Assembly: GCA_032718475.1 (NCBI GenBank) | Contig: JAUCBJ010001594.1 | Coordinates: 1-64,000, forward strand | DNA: 64,000 nt | From: Nemertoderma westbladi | Taxonomy: Eukaryota > Xenacoelomorpha > Nemertodermatida > Nemertodermatidae | Reading direction: 5' to 3' | In this document: one piece after another, positions 13,701-24,282 of the stretch | Layout: the number at the start of each line of letters is the position of its first letter | Position numbering within the stretch: position 1 is the stretch's first letter | Made by a program: the position numbers and the translations under genes | The notes under the pieces: model-generated | Seen by the model: only the letters and a program-made list of their open reading frames with translations | The model's database searches: none | What the model was told of the DNA's origin: nothing

Positions 13701-15535
13701 TATGGGTACAGTCAGTGTTACACTATGAGTGCAGTCAGTGTAACCCTATGGGTGCAGTCAGTGTAACCCTATGGGTACAGTCAGTGTTACACTATGAGTG
13801 CAGTCAGTGTAACCCTATGGGTGCAGTCAGTGTAACCCCACGTGTGCAGTCAGTGTAACCCTATGGGTGCAGTCAGTGTATCCCTATGTGTGCAGTCAGT
13901 GTATCCCTATGTGTGCAGTGCAGTCAGTGTAACCATATGGGTGCAGTCAGTGTAACGCTAAGGGTGCAGTCAGTGTAACCCTATGGGTGCAGTCAGTGTA
14001 ACCCTATGTGTGCAGTCAGTGTAACGCTATGTCTGCAGTCATTGTACCCATATGGGTGCAGTCAGTGTATCCCTATGTGTGCAGTCAGTGTAACCATATG
14101 GGTGCAGTCAGTGTAACCCTATGGGTGCAGTCAGTGTAACGCTAAGGGTGCAGTCAGTGTAACCCAATTGGTTCAGTCAGTGTAACCCTATGGGTGCAGT
14201 CAGTGTAACGCTAAGGGTGCAGTCAGTGTAACCCTATTGGTGCAGTCAGTGTAACCATATGGGTGCAGTCAGTGTAACCCTATGTGTGCAGTCAGTGTAA
14301 CCATATGGGTGCAGTCAGTGTAACCCTATGTGTGCAGTCAGTGTAACCCTATTGGTGCAGTCAGTGTAACCGTATGGGTGAGGTCAGTGTAACCCTTTGA
14401 GTGCAGTCAGTGTAACCATATGGTTGCAGTCAGTGTAACCCTATGTGTGCAGTCAGTGTAACCATATGGGTGCAGTCAGTGTAACCCTATGTGTGCAGTC
14501 AGTGTAACCCTATTGGTGCAGTCAGTGTAACCGTATGGGTGAGGTCAGTGTAACCCTTTGCGTTCAGTCAGTGTAACCATATGGGTGCAGTCAGTGTAAC
14601 CCTATGTGTGCAGTCAGTGTAACCATATGGGTGCAGTCAGTGTAACCCTATGGGTGCAGTCAGTGAAACCCTATGTGTGCAGTCAGTGTAACCATATGGG
14701 TGCAGTCAGTGTAACCCTATGGGTGCATTCAGTGTAACCCTATGGGTGCATTCAGTGTAACCCTACGTGTGCAGTCAGTGTAACCCTATGTTTGCAGTCA
14801 GTGTAAACTTATGTGTGCAGTCAGTGTAACCCAATTGGTTCAGTCAGTGTAACCCAATTGGTTCAGTCAGTGTAACCCGATTGGTTCAGTCAGTGTAACC
14901 CTATGGGTGCAGTCAGTGTAACCCTATGTGTTCAGTCAGTGTAACCCTATGGGTGCAGTCAGTGTAACCCTGTGGCGCTGTGGGTGCAGTCAGTGTAACC
15001 CTATGTGTGCAGTCAGTGTAACCCTATGTGTGTAATCAGTGTAACCCTATGTGTGCAGTCAGTGTAACCCTATGGGTGCAGTCAGTGTAACCCTATGTGT
15101 GCAGTCAGTGTAAACTTATGTGTGCAGTCAGTGTAACCCAATTGGTGCAGTCAGTGTAACCCGATTGGTTCAGTCAGTGTAACCCTATGGGTGCAGTCAG
15201 TGTATCCCTATGGATGCAGTCAGTGTAACCCTTTGGGTTCAGTCAGTGTAACCCTATGTGTTCAGTCAGTGTAAACTTATGTGTGCAGTCAGTGTACCCA
15301 ATTGGTTCAGTCAGTGTAACCCGATTGGTTCAGTCATTGTAACCCTATGGGTGCAGTCAGTGTAACCCTATGTGTTCAGTCAGTGTAACCCTATGGGTGC
15401 AGTCAGTGTAACCCTGTGGCGCTGTGGGTGCAGTCAGTGTAACCCTATGTGTGCAGTCAGTGTAACCCTATGTATGTGTGTAATCAGTGTAACCCTATGT
15501 GTGCAGTCAGTGTAACCCTATTGGTGCAGTCGGTG
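7737..15535 (+). repeat. 23-bp satellite array, ~7.8 kb, with higher-order repeat
   Basis: About 340 head-to-tail copies of a 23-bp unit with core GTGCAGTCAGTGTAACCCTA. Variant units (CTATTGG, CTATGTG, CATATGG, CGCTAAGG) recur in fixed order. Marker variants at 8227 and 11439 are 3212 bp apart. Markers at 10531/13675, 10771/13915 and 10881/14025 are all exactly 3144 bp apart. A block of about 3.1-3.2 kb has therefore been duplicated in tandem (about 8.1-11.2 kb and 11.3-14.4 kb). A further ~444-bp duplication is marked by CGCT at 14976 and 15420. Open frames inside (8227-8427, 8319-8657, 11439-11639) are by-products of the repeat. Each unit contains TAACCCTA, identical to eight bases of a vertebrate-type telomere repeat. 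Confidence 0.95.
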
Positions 15536-16366
15536 GGAGTCTTGAAAATTTATGCATGCGAATTTTCCTTAATATGGGAATTTTTGGAACCAGTGATTTT
15601 CATATTCACCCCACTTTTGCCCTTCATCATAGCAATGTTCATGCTTTTGTAAAATTATATGCATGTTGGCAATTTTTAAAGCATAACAGACTCCACTATA
15701 ACGAATTTTAGTTTTTATGACAACTTTTGGAGTCACTATATCTTCCCAACGGTGCAGAGCGACTAGTGCAATGTACACTTATACTTATTTTAAACGCTTG
15801 TTTCTAACGAATTAAAGCGAACGAAAATTATGGCTCACCCAGCAAGGAGGAGGTGAGAGGGGAAACTATCTGTTTCAAATTTCATGAAATTTTATTAAGA
15901 TTTCTCTACCCACCGTTATTACCGTTATGGAAAATGAACCGGTTATAGTGCAAGTCTATTCTAACAATAAAGAATAAACTTTGATTTTATTTTATTTGAG
16001 GAGAGATAAGTGTGCGGGTTACAGTTTCGATTTTGTTCATATTAGCGGTTTCCGGCTGTGGTTGTCGGCTGACGCGTAAACCCGAGGTATTCTATACGTT
16101 ATATAGGTTATTCTTTACAGGTGCAACAATGTTTAATTTAATTTAATCAATGTGTTATTTTTATATATATTTCAGGAGCCACTTGGGTGAAAGAATTATC
16201 AGGTATCTAATTTCCACGGAAAATCATTATTCTAGAAAACGGAATTCAATTCATTATTAAAACAATCGGAATTCAACAATCCCTTTATTATTATTAATTG
16301 GTCATATAATCTCTGTAATTCGACTTTTAATAAATTCTATGTAGATCAGTTTTATTCGCTACCAAC
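15536..16366. other. region upstream of the cdc25-like gene
   Basis: No coding region is supported. A plausible 3' splice site lies at 16175/16176 (pyrimidine/AT tract ending TTTCAG, followed by GAGCC), so 16176-16366 could be the 5' untranslated part of the cdc25 exon with a non-coding exon farther upstream. I cannot define a core promoter. Confidence 0.3.
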
Positions 16367-17920
16367 ATGTTACCCAACCCCAATATCGTCGCCATTAAAC
16401 GGAGTCCTCTGGGCGAATCAAACCGTAATTCTTTATCTCCTATGACGAGTCTCGCTATTAATCTCGACAACGTGCTCAACACTTCCGGTGACGTCACCAC
16501 TGGTCCAGTCCCTGACACCCCCAGCCCGTTCCTCTGCAGTAAACTCCGAGGAAGCGGCCGCGGTTTATCCTTAACTCGACGTTTCTCCCTCGACGACTTT
16601 CCCTCGGATTCCGATTCTCCGTCGACCTTTAAGAGACCCCGGTGCCCGCTGGGGGGCGTCGGGACCCGTCTCCAGCGCTACCGCTCGGGCCCAGTTGGTT
16701 TCGCGTCGAACCGCCCGCCGCTGATCCGCTCCGGTGCGGTGGATCTCCCGGACGACTCGCCCTGCTTCGTCGCGGATTGCTCCGGGGATTGTCCCGACAA
16801 GGAGAACCGCAACCCGACCCGTCGCCCCGGGGAGCAAGCCCCCGCCGTTCGGACGACCAAACGATCGCCGCTCAAGTCGATCCCGCTGTTGCCGACCCGT
16901 TCGGCGCCTCCGGATCACGAAACTCCGACGAAATCCTCGGGTTTCGCCTCCGATGGATTCTCGGTAGACGATTTAACCGCGGACGGCGACTCTCCATCCC
17001 CAACCAACCCGAACGTTAAACAACTCTACGACGCCTTCGATAAGAAACCCCTTACCGCTCCCGGAAAGGCGAGATTAAACTTTACGACTTTCGATAAAGA
17101 TAACCAATCGGTTTCTCCCGAAGGGGTAGTTCCCATCCGGAATATCGACGTCGAAGTTGTCAGCTCGGGGGGCTCCTTCCTGCTGAAGAGACCCGCGGTG
17201 AAACCCAAATCGTTAATTCGATCTCCGGCGAATAAACGGAGTAAATACGAGGAGGATGACTCTCGGACCGGTCGTCTACAACCTCTGAAACTCCAGCGGT
17301 CCCAATCGGTGTGTCCGGAGGAGATCAACCGAATCCTCGATCGGATCTCCAACACCGACGTTATCGGGGATGGGAGCGCGAGCCACGCGCTCCCGCTGGT
17401 GGTCGGGAGGCGTCCGGATTGCCGCTCCATCGAGGCGGCCACCCTGGTCGGCCTGCTCGACGGTCGGTTCGCCGACTCGGTTACTCGCTACCTCGTCATC
17501 GACAGCCGCTACCCGTTCGAGTACCGCGGCGGCCACATCCGGGGCGCGGTAAACTTCTACACCCACGAGGACCTCTCCGACGGGTTGTTCCGCTCGGCGC
17601 CCCCCCTCCTCGGGGCGGCTAACGAGTCGCAGCGATTGGTTCTCATCCTGCACTGCGAGTTCTCGTCGGAACGGGCCCCTCGCGGCTATAAGTACATCCG
17701 CGAGCAGGATCGACTGGTCAACTCCACGGTCTTTCCCCATCTACACTACCCCGAGGTTTATTTACTCCAAGGGGGATATAAAGAGTTTTATTCCCGCTAC
17801 CCTGAGTACTGCGAGCCCCGCGGATACGTACCAATGAACCATTCGGAATATAAAGACGACCTCCGCAGGTTTAAATCGAAGGCCAAAAGTTGGCCACCTT
17901 ACAGACCAAGTAGAAAGTAA
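16367..17920 (+). CDS. cdc25: CDC25-like dual-specificity phosphatase (M-phase inducer)
   Basis: A complete 517-residue frame whose C-terminal third is the rhodanese-fold catalytic domain of CDC25. In the family it removes inhibitory phosphates from CDK1/CDK2 to drive entry into mitosis. The active-site loop HCEFSSER lies at residues 429-436 (Cys430, Arg436, the CX5R motif). The upstream CDC25 signature IDSRYPFEYRGGHI is around residues 378-391, and the ending YREM-type region is replaced by a Tyr/Pro-rich tail. The N-terminal half is long, Ser/Pro-rich and regulatory. It has many SP/TP sites, a KEN box (residues 145-147, a degradation signal for APC/C) and RSQSVCP near 311-317, which resembles the 14-3-3 docking site of animal CDC25. 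There is no intron in the coding region and it is GC-rich compared with the AT-rich flanks. A possible ATTAAA poly(A) signal is at 17961-17966. It could be an intronless native gene or an old retrocopy; the frame is intact. Confidence 0.93.
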   Translation: MLPNPNIVAIKRSPLGESNRNSLSPMTSLAINLDNVLNTSGDVTTGPVPDTPSPFLCSKLRGSGRGLSLTRRFSLDDFPSDSDSPSTFKRPRCPLGGVGTRLQRYRSGPVGFASNRPPLIRSGAVDLPDDSPCFVADCSGDCPDKENRNPTRRPGEQAPAVRTTKRSPLKSIPLLPTRSAPPDHETPTKSSGFASDGFSVDDLTADGDSPSPTNPNVKQLYDAFDKKPLTAPGKARLNFTTFDKDNQSVSPEGVVPIRNIDVEVVSSGGSFLLKRPAVKPKSLIRSPANKRSKYEEDDSRTGRLQPLKLQRSQSVCPEEINRILDRISNTDVIGDGSASHALPLVVGRRPDCRSIEAATLVGLLDGRFADSVTRYLVIDSRYPFEYRGGHIRGAVNFYTHEDLSDGLFRSAPPLLGAANESQRLVLILHCEFSSERAPRGYKYIREQDRLVNSTVFPHLHYPEVYLLQGGYKEFYSRYPEYCEPRGYVPMNHSEYKDDLRRFKSKAKSWPPYRPSRK

Positions 17921-18424
17921 TTATTGTTTTGTTATTTTGTGTTATTTATAATATTTATACATTAAATTTACGGTGGAAGTTCATAATATTTCATTTTGTG
18001 TTCTTTGCTATTTACTTGCTTTGCTACTAGTGTTGCTATTTTAGGTTTAGGTTTTATTTCCCAGTCTTACATATTTTTCGTTTTGTTTACTTGTTTTTAT
18101 TAATTCGCTTTTACTGGTGACTTGGCATACTTTTTGCTCCTATAGATTTGTTTTTCATATTGTTTTTCTAATTTTATTATTTAGTTTTGAGCCAAATATT
18201 ATTAGTTTTTACTAGGTTGTATCGATCGTTTGCATTAGCTATTCCCATACAAACTACAATTCGTACAAAACCAGCCATATTCAATATCATAATGTACCAC
18301 CCTGTTTGTTTGTTTGGTATAGTTATGAAATAATTTGTATGTTTAATGTGTTTTAGCATGTAACTTATCTTTGCTAGCCTTGCCTAATATACCATTTTTC
18401 CTCAAACCTCTTGTGACAAATATT
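17921..18424. other. 3' flank of cdc25-like gene
   Basis: AT-rich, with ATTAAA at 17961-17966 that could end the cdc25 transcript. No other gene is seen. Confidence 0.4.
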
Positions 18425-20226
18425 CTATAACGTCCCCTCCATACTCAATAACGTCACAACCAGACTCAATAACGTCACACCCTTACTAAATAACGTCCCT
18501 CCCGTACTCAATAAAGTAAGGTCCCCTCCATACTCAATAACGTCCCAACCAGACTCAATAACGTCACCTCCATACTCAATAACCTCCCCTCCATACTCAA
18601 TAACGTCCCATCCAGACTCAATAACGTCCCAACCACACTCAATAACATACCACCCAGGGTCAATAACGTTCCCTCACTCAATAACGTCCCTCCCGTACTC
18701 AATAAAGTAAGGTCCCCTCCATACTCAATAACGTCCCAGCCAGACTCAATAACATCCCACACAGACTCAATAACGTCCCCTCCATACTCAATAACGTCAC
18801 AACCAGACTCAATAACGTCACACCCTTACTAAATAACGTCCCTCCCGTACTCAATAAAGTAAGGTCCCCTCCATACTCAATAACGTCCCAACCAGACTCA
18901 ATAACGTCCCCTCCATACTCAATAACGTCCCACACAGACTCAATAACGTCCCCTCCATACTCAATAACGTCACAACCAGACTCAATAACGTCACACCCTT
19001 ACTAAATAACGTCCCTCCCGTACTCAATAAAGTAAGGTCCCCTCCATACTCAATAACGTCCCAACCAGACTCAATAACGTCACCTCCATACTCAATAACG
19101 TCCCCTCCATACTCAATAACGTCCCCTCCATACTCAATAACGTCCCAACCAGACTCAATAACATCCCACTCATACTCAATAACATCCCACCCATACTCAA
19201 TATCATCCCCTCTATACTCAATAACGTCCCAACCATACCCAATAGCAATAACGTCCCCTCCATAATCAATAACATCCCAACCAGACTCAATAACGTGCCA
19301 ACCAGACTCAATAACGTCCCAACCAGACTCAATAACGTGCCAACCATACTCAATAACGTGCCAACCAGACTCAATAACGTCCCAACCAGACTCAATAACG
19401 TGCCAACCAGACTCAATAACGTCCCAACCAGACTCAATAACATCCCACTCATACTCAATAACATCCCACCCATACTCAATATCATCCCCTCTATACTCAA
19501 TAACGTCCCAACCATACCCAATAGCAATAACGTCCCCTCCATACTCAATAACGTCCCAACCAGACTCAATAACGTCCCAACCAGACACAATAACGTCCCA
19601 ACCAGACTCAATAACATCCCACTCATACTCAATAACATCCCACCCATACTCAATATCATCCCCTCTATACTCAATAACGTCCCAACCAGACTCAATAACG
19701 TCCCCTCCATAATCAATAACATACCCATACTCAATAACGTCCCAACCATACTCAATAACGTCCCAACCAGACTCAATAACGTCCCAACCAGACACAATAA
19801 CGTCCCAACCAGACTCAATAACATCCCACTCATACTCAATAACATCCCACCCATACTCAATATCATCCCCTCTATACTCAATAACGTCCCAACCAGACTC
19901 AATAACGTCCCCTCCATAATCAATAACATACCCATACTCAATAACGTCCCAACCAGACTCAATAACGTCCCAACCAGACTCAATAACTGCCCAACGTGCC
20001 AACCAGACTCAATAACGTCCCAACCAGACTCAATAACATCCCACCCATACTCAATAACATCCCCTCTATACTCAATAACGTCCCAACCAGACTCAATAAC
20101 GTCCCCTCCATAATCAATAACATACCCCATACTCAATAACATCCCCTCTATACTCAATAACGTCCCAACCAGACTCAATAACGGCCCCTCCATACTCAAT
20201 AACATACCAACCAGACTCAATAACGC
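18425..20226. repeat. 21-bp minisatellite, ~85 copies
   Basis: Head-to-tail units of 21 bp with core ACTCAATAACGTCCCAACCA, alternating with CCATACTCAATAACGTCCCC-type variants. The period is a multiple of three, so frames stay open on both strands: minus-strand frames of 383 and 403 codons (18851-20002, 19024-20235) and a plus-strand frame of 272 codons (19295-20113). They encode 7-residue repeats ([21 protein letters not shown]) and lack unique sequence. Marker blocks recur: a CGTACTCAATAAAGTAAGG block appears near 18502, 18691, 18846 and 19018. Confidence 0.93.
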
Positions 20227-20752
20227 TTCACCCAACTCACTACGTATATTCCATTATATAATTAATTATCAGCTACTTTTTTTCACCATTGTGAGGCGAG
20301 CCACGAAGTCGTTGCTTACAGATCAGTACGGCCCCAATTGGCATGGTCTGTCTGTCTGTGTTTGTCTACCTGGTTCAATGCTTGAAGACCAATATCTCAG
20401 CAACGGCTTGTACTAATTTATTGAGATTTAGTACTAAGTGTCAGCAGTAGACGAAAAGTGTCGGCTGTAGACGAAACGTTTTGTAAAAAATTGCAGAGAA
20501 TTTCTCTAGGAAGAGCGACTTCCTAAATTCCTTCCAATTTAGGATGTAAAATACAGAATTTTCACACCGTATAATGCCTATTGGGGGTGTACGAAAAACT
20601 TACGCGAAGTTCCACAGACATCGTGCGTGTGAATCACATCAACGTGTACTGCTATATAATGTTAGTTGATTCATGAACGTAGTTTTTATTTTAACTATTT
20701 CCCTTGTGTTGTTGTCTGTAAATAAATTTACCTCAATGGTGTCTGCGCCTTG
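20227..20752. repeat. spacer with a dispersed TCTG-tail repeat (20286-20425)
   Basis: A GTGAGGCGAGCCACGAAGTC stretch followed by GGCATGGTCTGTCTGTCTG and AATATCTCAGCAACGGCTTG resembles, with substitutions, the sequence at 24295-24440. The two appear to be members of one dispersed family. The rest shows nothing recognisable. Confidence 0.5.
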
Positions 20753-21011
20753 TGTAATCCCGTATGTAGTGTGACCCACTCCTATTTAGTGTAATCCCGT
20801 ATGTGGTGTGACCCACTCCTATTTAGTGTAATCCCGTATGTGGTGTGACCCACTCCTATTTAGTGTAATCCCGTATGTAGTGTGACCCACTCCTATTTAG
20901 TGTAATCCCGTATGTAGTGTGACCCACTCCTATTTAGTGTAATCCCGTATGTATTGTGACCCACTCCTATTTAGTGTAATCCTGTAGTGTGACCAATCAT
21001 ATTATTTAGTG
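20753..21011 (+). repeat. 37-bp minisatellite, 7 copies
   Basis: Seven near-identical 37-bp units with core TGTAATCCCGTATGTAGTGT, the last two degraded. Part of the unit (AGTGTAATCCCGTATGT) resembles the 23-bp satellite core, so the two arrays may share ancestry. Confidence 0.9.
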
Positions 21012-21575
21012 TAATTCAATAGCCAGACTCGCCTTACGATACCTTTTATTAATCATGGCCGGACTTACTGTAGCTTAGCAACCAGTATACTTACCATCTC
21101 CTGGTAGACCAGAAGTTATCAAATCAAACAACCGAAGCCTCATCATAATTATATATTAAGCTGATTTTTAATTTCGTGTTTGTGTGTTGAACTCTTTTAC
21201 CACTGTCGACTAAATAAAGTTATTGTTTATTTAACTGTTGTAAATAAACCCATCGATTGTCACTCTGTAGTCGTTCATATAAATACTACCTGATTTCATA
21301 TGATTTTTTATCTCAGCTCGTTTTCTTATACTTACCCAAGTTAAATATTTCCAAATTTTTTGTTCGACCTAATAGACAGCAGCCTTACGCCTCCTTATTT
21401 CATTAAATCGGAATGTTACGTCTCCTTCACTTATTCCATAATATATTTTCTCATGTTTTGTTGCAATATTCGAATAATATTTATCATTCTGTGTAAGCCC
21501 TACTTATTAGGGCGTTAAAGAATATGTCACTGAATTTATCTGGATTTCTGACCCCAATTTATTATCTATCGTTAA
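21012..21575. other. intergenic, nothing recognised
   Basis: AT-rich sequence without a supported gene or repeat. Confidence 0.4.
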
Positions 21576-21935
21576 GTGTCTTTATTTGACACACCACTTT
21601 GTCAAAACATAACACCCCACTCACCCCCCTTAAAATTATACATCAAAGCTTTGCGCTGGGATAAAGATAGACTTCCAAAAATGTCACAAGTTGAAAAGTA
21701 CTGTTTACCCGAATCTTGGTACAAAAACGATAAAAGTGATTACATAGAACTTATATACAAGACTTCTAGACGCCCAACCCCCGCCCCCTCATCCTATAAC
21801 CCATCTGTAGACTCCCAACCCCCGCCCCCATTATCCTATAACCCGTCTGTAGACCCCCAACCCCCGCCTCCCTTATCCTATAACCCATCTCTAGACCCCC
21901 AACCCCCGCCCCCTCATCCTATAACCCATCTCTAG
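21576..21935 (+). CDS. hypothetical proline-rich ORF running into a minisatellite
   Basis: A 119-codon frame. The first ~65 residues are of ordinary composition (charged, Trp/Tyr-containing) and not repetitive. After residue ~66 the frame enters the C-rich array and reads a 14-residue repeat (SYNPSVDPQPPPPL). The first array units are 42 bp and keep the frame; later units are 41 bp and break it, giving a stop at 21935. I do not recognise the protein. It could be the last exon of an uncharacterised gene whose end became a minisatellite, or a chance frame; no upstream exon or poly(A) signal supports it. Confidence 0.25.
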   Translation: MSLFDTPLCQNITPHSPPLKLYIKALRWDKDRLPKMSQVEKYCLPESWYKNDKSDYIELIYKTSRRPTPAPSSYNPSVDSQPPPPLSYNPSVDPQPPPPLSYNPSLDPQPPPPHPITHL

Positions 21936-22465
21936 ACCCCCAACCCCCGCCCCCTCATCCTATAACCCATCTCTAGACCCACAACCCCCGCCCCCCTTAT
22001 CCTATAACCCATCTCTAGACCCCCAACCCCCGCCCCCTCATCCTATAACCCATCTCTAGACCCGCAACCCCCGCCCCCTCATCCTATAACCCATCTCTAG
22101 ACCCCAACCCCCGCCCCCTCATCCTATAACCCATCTGTAGACTCCCAACCCCCGCCCCATCATCCTATAACCCATCTCTAGACCCCAACCCCCGCCCCCT
22201 CATCCTATAACCCATCTGTAGACTCCCAACCCCCGCCCCCTCATCCTATAACCCATCTCTAGACCCCAACCCCCGCCCCCTCATCCTATAACCCATCTGT
22301 AGACTCCCAACCCCCGCCCCATCATCCTATAACCCATCTCTAGACCCCCGCCCCCTTTATCATATGACCCATCTCTAGAAGCCCAACACCCGCCTCCCTT
22401 ATCCTATAACCCATTTCTAGACCCCCAACCCCCGCCCCCTCATCCTATAACCCATCTCTAAACCC
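21770..22465. repeat. C-rich 41/42-bp minisatellite, ~17 copies
   Basis: Units contain CCCAACCCCCGCCCC followed by TCATCCTATAACCCATCTCTAGA. The first two or three are 42 bp, then 41 bp, and some are shortened. The minus strand carries three runs of four to five G per unit, separated by one or two bases, giving dense G-quadruplex potential along ~700 bp. Confidence 0.92.
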
Positions 22466-23102
22466 TCTCTAAAGGTAAGGGTTTACGATTCGGTGGAATC
22501 AACTTTCATTTTAACTTTCTGTGTGACATGTTTTTATAAACGCCGCTGTTGTAATGATGTTTAATTCGGTAGTGGTTCTCTCAATATCTAAGTTCACGTT
22601 CTCTCCATCAATCTGTACAGATAATTAATTTAATTGAAGGCGTAATTAACTTCAGTTTTTAGTATTTTTCTCTTATCAATCATTCGCGCTATATTTTTAT
22701 ATTAATATTTGATAATGTTGACGTACTACTGTAAATGATAAAACCTATTAATCGTTGAATCAACGACCTTTTTTTTCATTATCACCTTATAAATTTGAAG
22801 TAGATAAAGTTTCCATCGGTACATTCAAACCGCTATAATAATGGTGAAGAATAACAGCAGTGCGACCGACTGGGGCAATATCGACTGAGATACATTTTTA
22901 AAACGATCGCAGCTAAAGATTGAACTCAACCAGGTCAAATAACTAGAACGCCAGCAAGCTGGCTAGCTTTAAGAAGACCGTCTATAACACAAAAAAACAG
23001 AAAAAACGAAATTATAATTCCCATCAAATGTAAACATCTCCCTCCAAGCTGTCACGGAGAAAGTAGAATTAATGTCACGCCCAACCAGTTCGCAACCCTG
23101 TA
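22466..23102. other. intergenic, nothing recognised
   Basis: AT-rich DNA with a short palindrome TCGTTGAATCAACGA near 22755. No gene is supported. Confidence 0.4.
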
Positions 23103-23715
23103 CGGTACTTTGTTCCAAAATCGACGTTTGCGAACTTTGTACCAATGGGTAGCGAACTTAGTTCCAATGAATGCGAACTTTGTTCCAATAAATACGAACT
23201 TAGTTCCAATGCTTCTTTGCGAACTTTGTTCCAATAATTGCGAGCTTTGTTCCAATTGGAAGTTTACAAAAATAAACGAATTAAAATTAATCAGGTTTTT
23301 TAATGAGTACCTTAGAATATATATCAAAATATATGCGGTCAACTATTTTTTACTTCAGTGTTGTAGACTAGTTTAGGCTAAACACTCGAATTATTAGATA
23401 TTAGAGTGCGAGGCGAGGCGGAACGTGCGAAGCCACACGGTGGTGTATGGTGTAGAGTAGGCGTCTTGCCTCACAATAGGTTAAATGATAGTTATGGACT
23501 GGAACACTGAAGGAAATTGTTGGTACTGAATCTATTCGTAATCGTAATATCTTGTTGTTATGCCGGTATTCTTATGTTAGTTATTAAAAACCTATGGGGT
23601 GGGATTCATTGGAACAAAGTTCGCATCTATTGGAACAAAGTTCGTAACTATTGGAACAAAGTTCGCATCCCATTGGAGCAAAGTTCGCAAAAGTAGGTTT
23701 TGGAACAAAGTACCG
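23103..23715. mobile_element. foldback-type element with arrayed inverted arms
   Basis: The left arm (23103-23262) carries six copies of a 17-bp motif GCGAACTTTGTTCCAAT (with variants). The right arm (23607-23715) carries at least four copies of the exact reverse complement. The outer ends match each other (CGGTACTTTGTTCCAAAA on the left, its complement ending GTACCG on the right). The ~340-bp interior has no coding capacity. This is the layout of foldback/MITE elements with subterminal repeats. I could not identify a clear target-site duplication. Confidence 0.75.
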
Positions 23716-24282
23716 ACACGCTAACAGTCTTCTAATAATATACCACTTAACTATTCCTAAACCACAGGACACAATAATTTAGCACTTTAAGTAGAAGACC
23801 GTTAGGACTTCTTACTGTAAAAGTATTCACTATGTATCTGTATATAGGGTGAACTCCTCCAAAGCTATAGCTCGTCCGTCAATGAAACTTATATCAATCG
23901 ACGCAGCTCAAACCCAGGATGTGTAAAAAAAAGTTTCGAAAAAAATTATTAAAGTGTCTTTTTTTATTTCGAAAAATAGCCGGAAAACACGAAAATTGCC
24001 ATCAACTCAACGATATAAACACCAGCTGCTGGTGCTCATGGCGGGCCTAGTAAAGCTACTACTATTGATTGAAATGGCTAGGCCCAAACTGCAGAGAAGT
24101 ATATTATTTGCCAATAAGTTTATTACTATCTCACTCTATCCCAGACAGAAAGCAAACATTGTACCTAATGTATTAGCCAGCCAGCTGAATAGCTCTTCCC
24201 AGAGAATCCTATGGGAATATCTAATGGGTTACTCACTGCTATGTTAGGTGGGACACAAGCTGATTGAATTATAAGGACTGGG
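23716..24282. other. intergenic, no supported gene
   Basis: A 97-codon frame at 23954-24247 has no recognisable domain and looks like chance. Nothing else is seen. Confidence 0.4.

Noticed and set aside
7737-15535. Interstitial telomere
   Set aside because: TAACCCTA occurs once per 23-bp unit and never as a contiguous telomere repeat, so it is probably chance within a satellite.
16571-17740. Several open frames of 60-154 codons overlapping the cdc25-like gene on both strands
   Set aside because: They are shadows produced by the GC-rich coding sequence of cdc25.
18851-20235. Minus-strand frames of 383 and 403 codons and a plus-strand frame of 272 codons
   Set aside because: They are translations of the 21-bp array in different frames on both strands, without unique domains or gene signals.
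23954-24247. 97-codon plus-strand frame
   Set aside because: No recognisable homology and no supporting signals.
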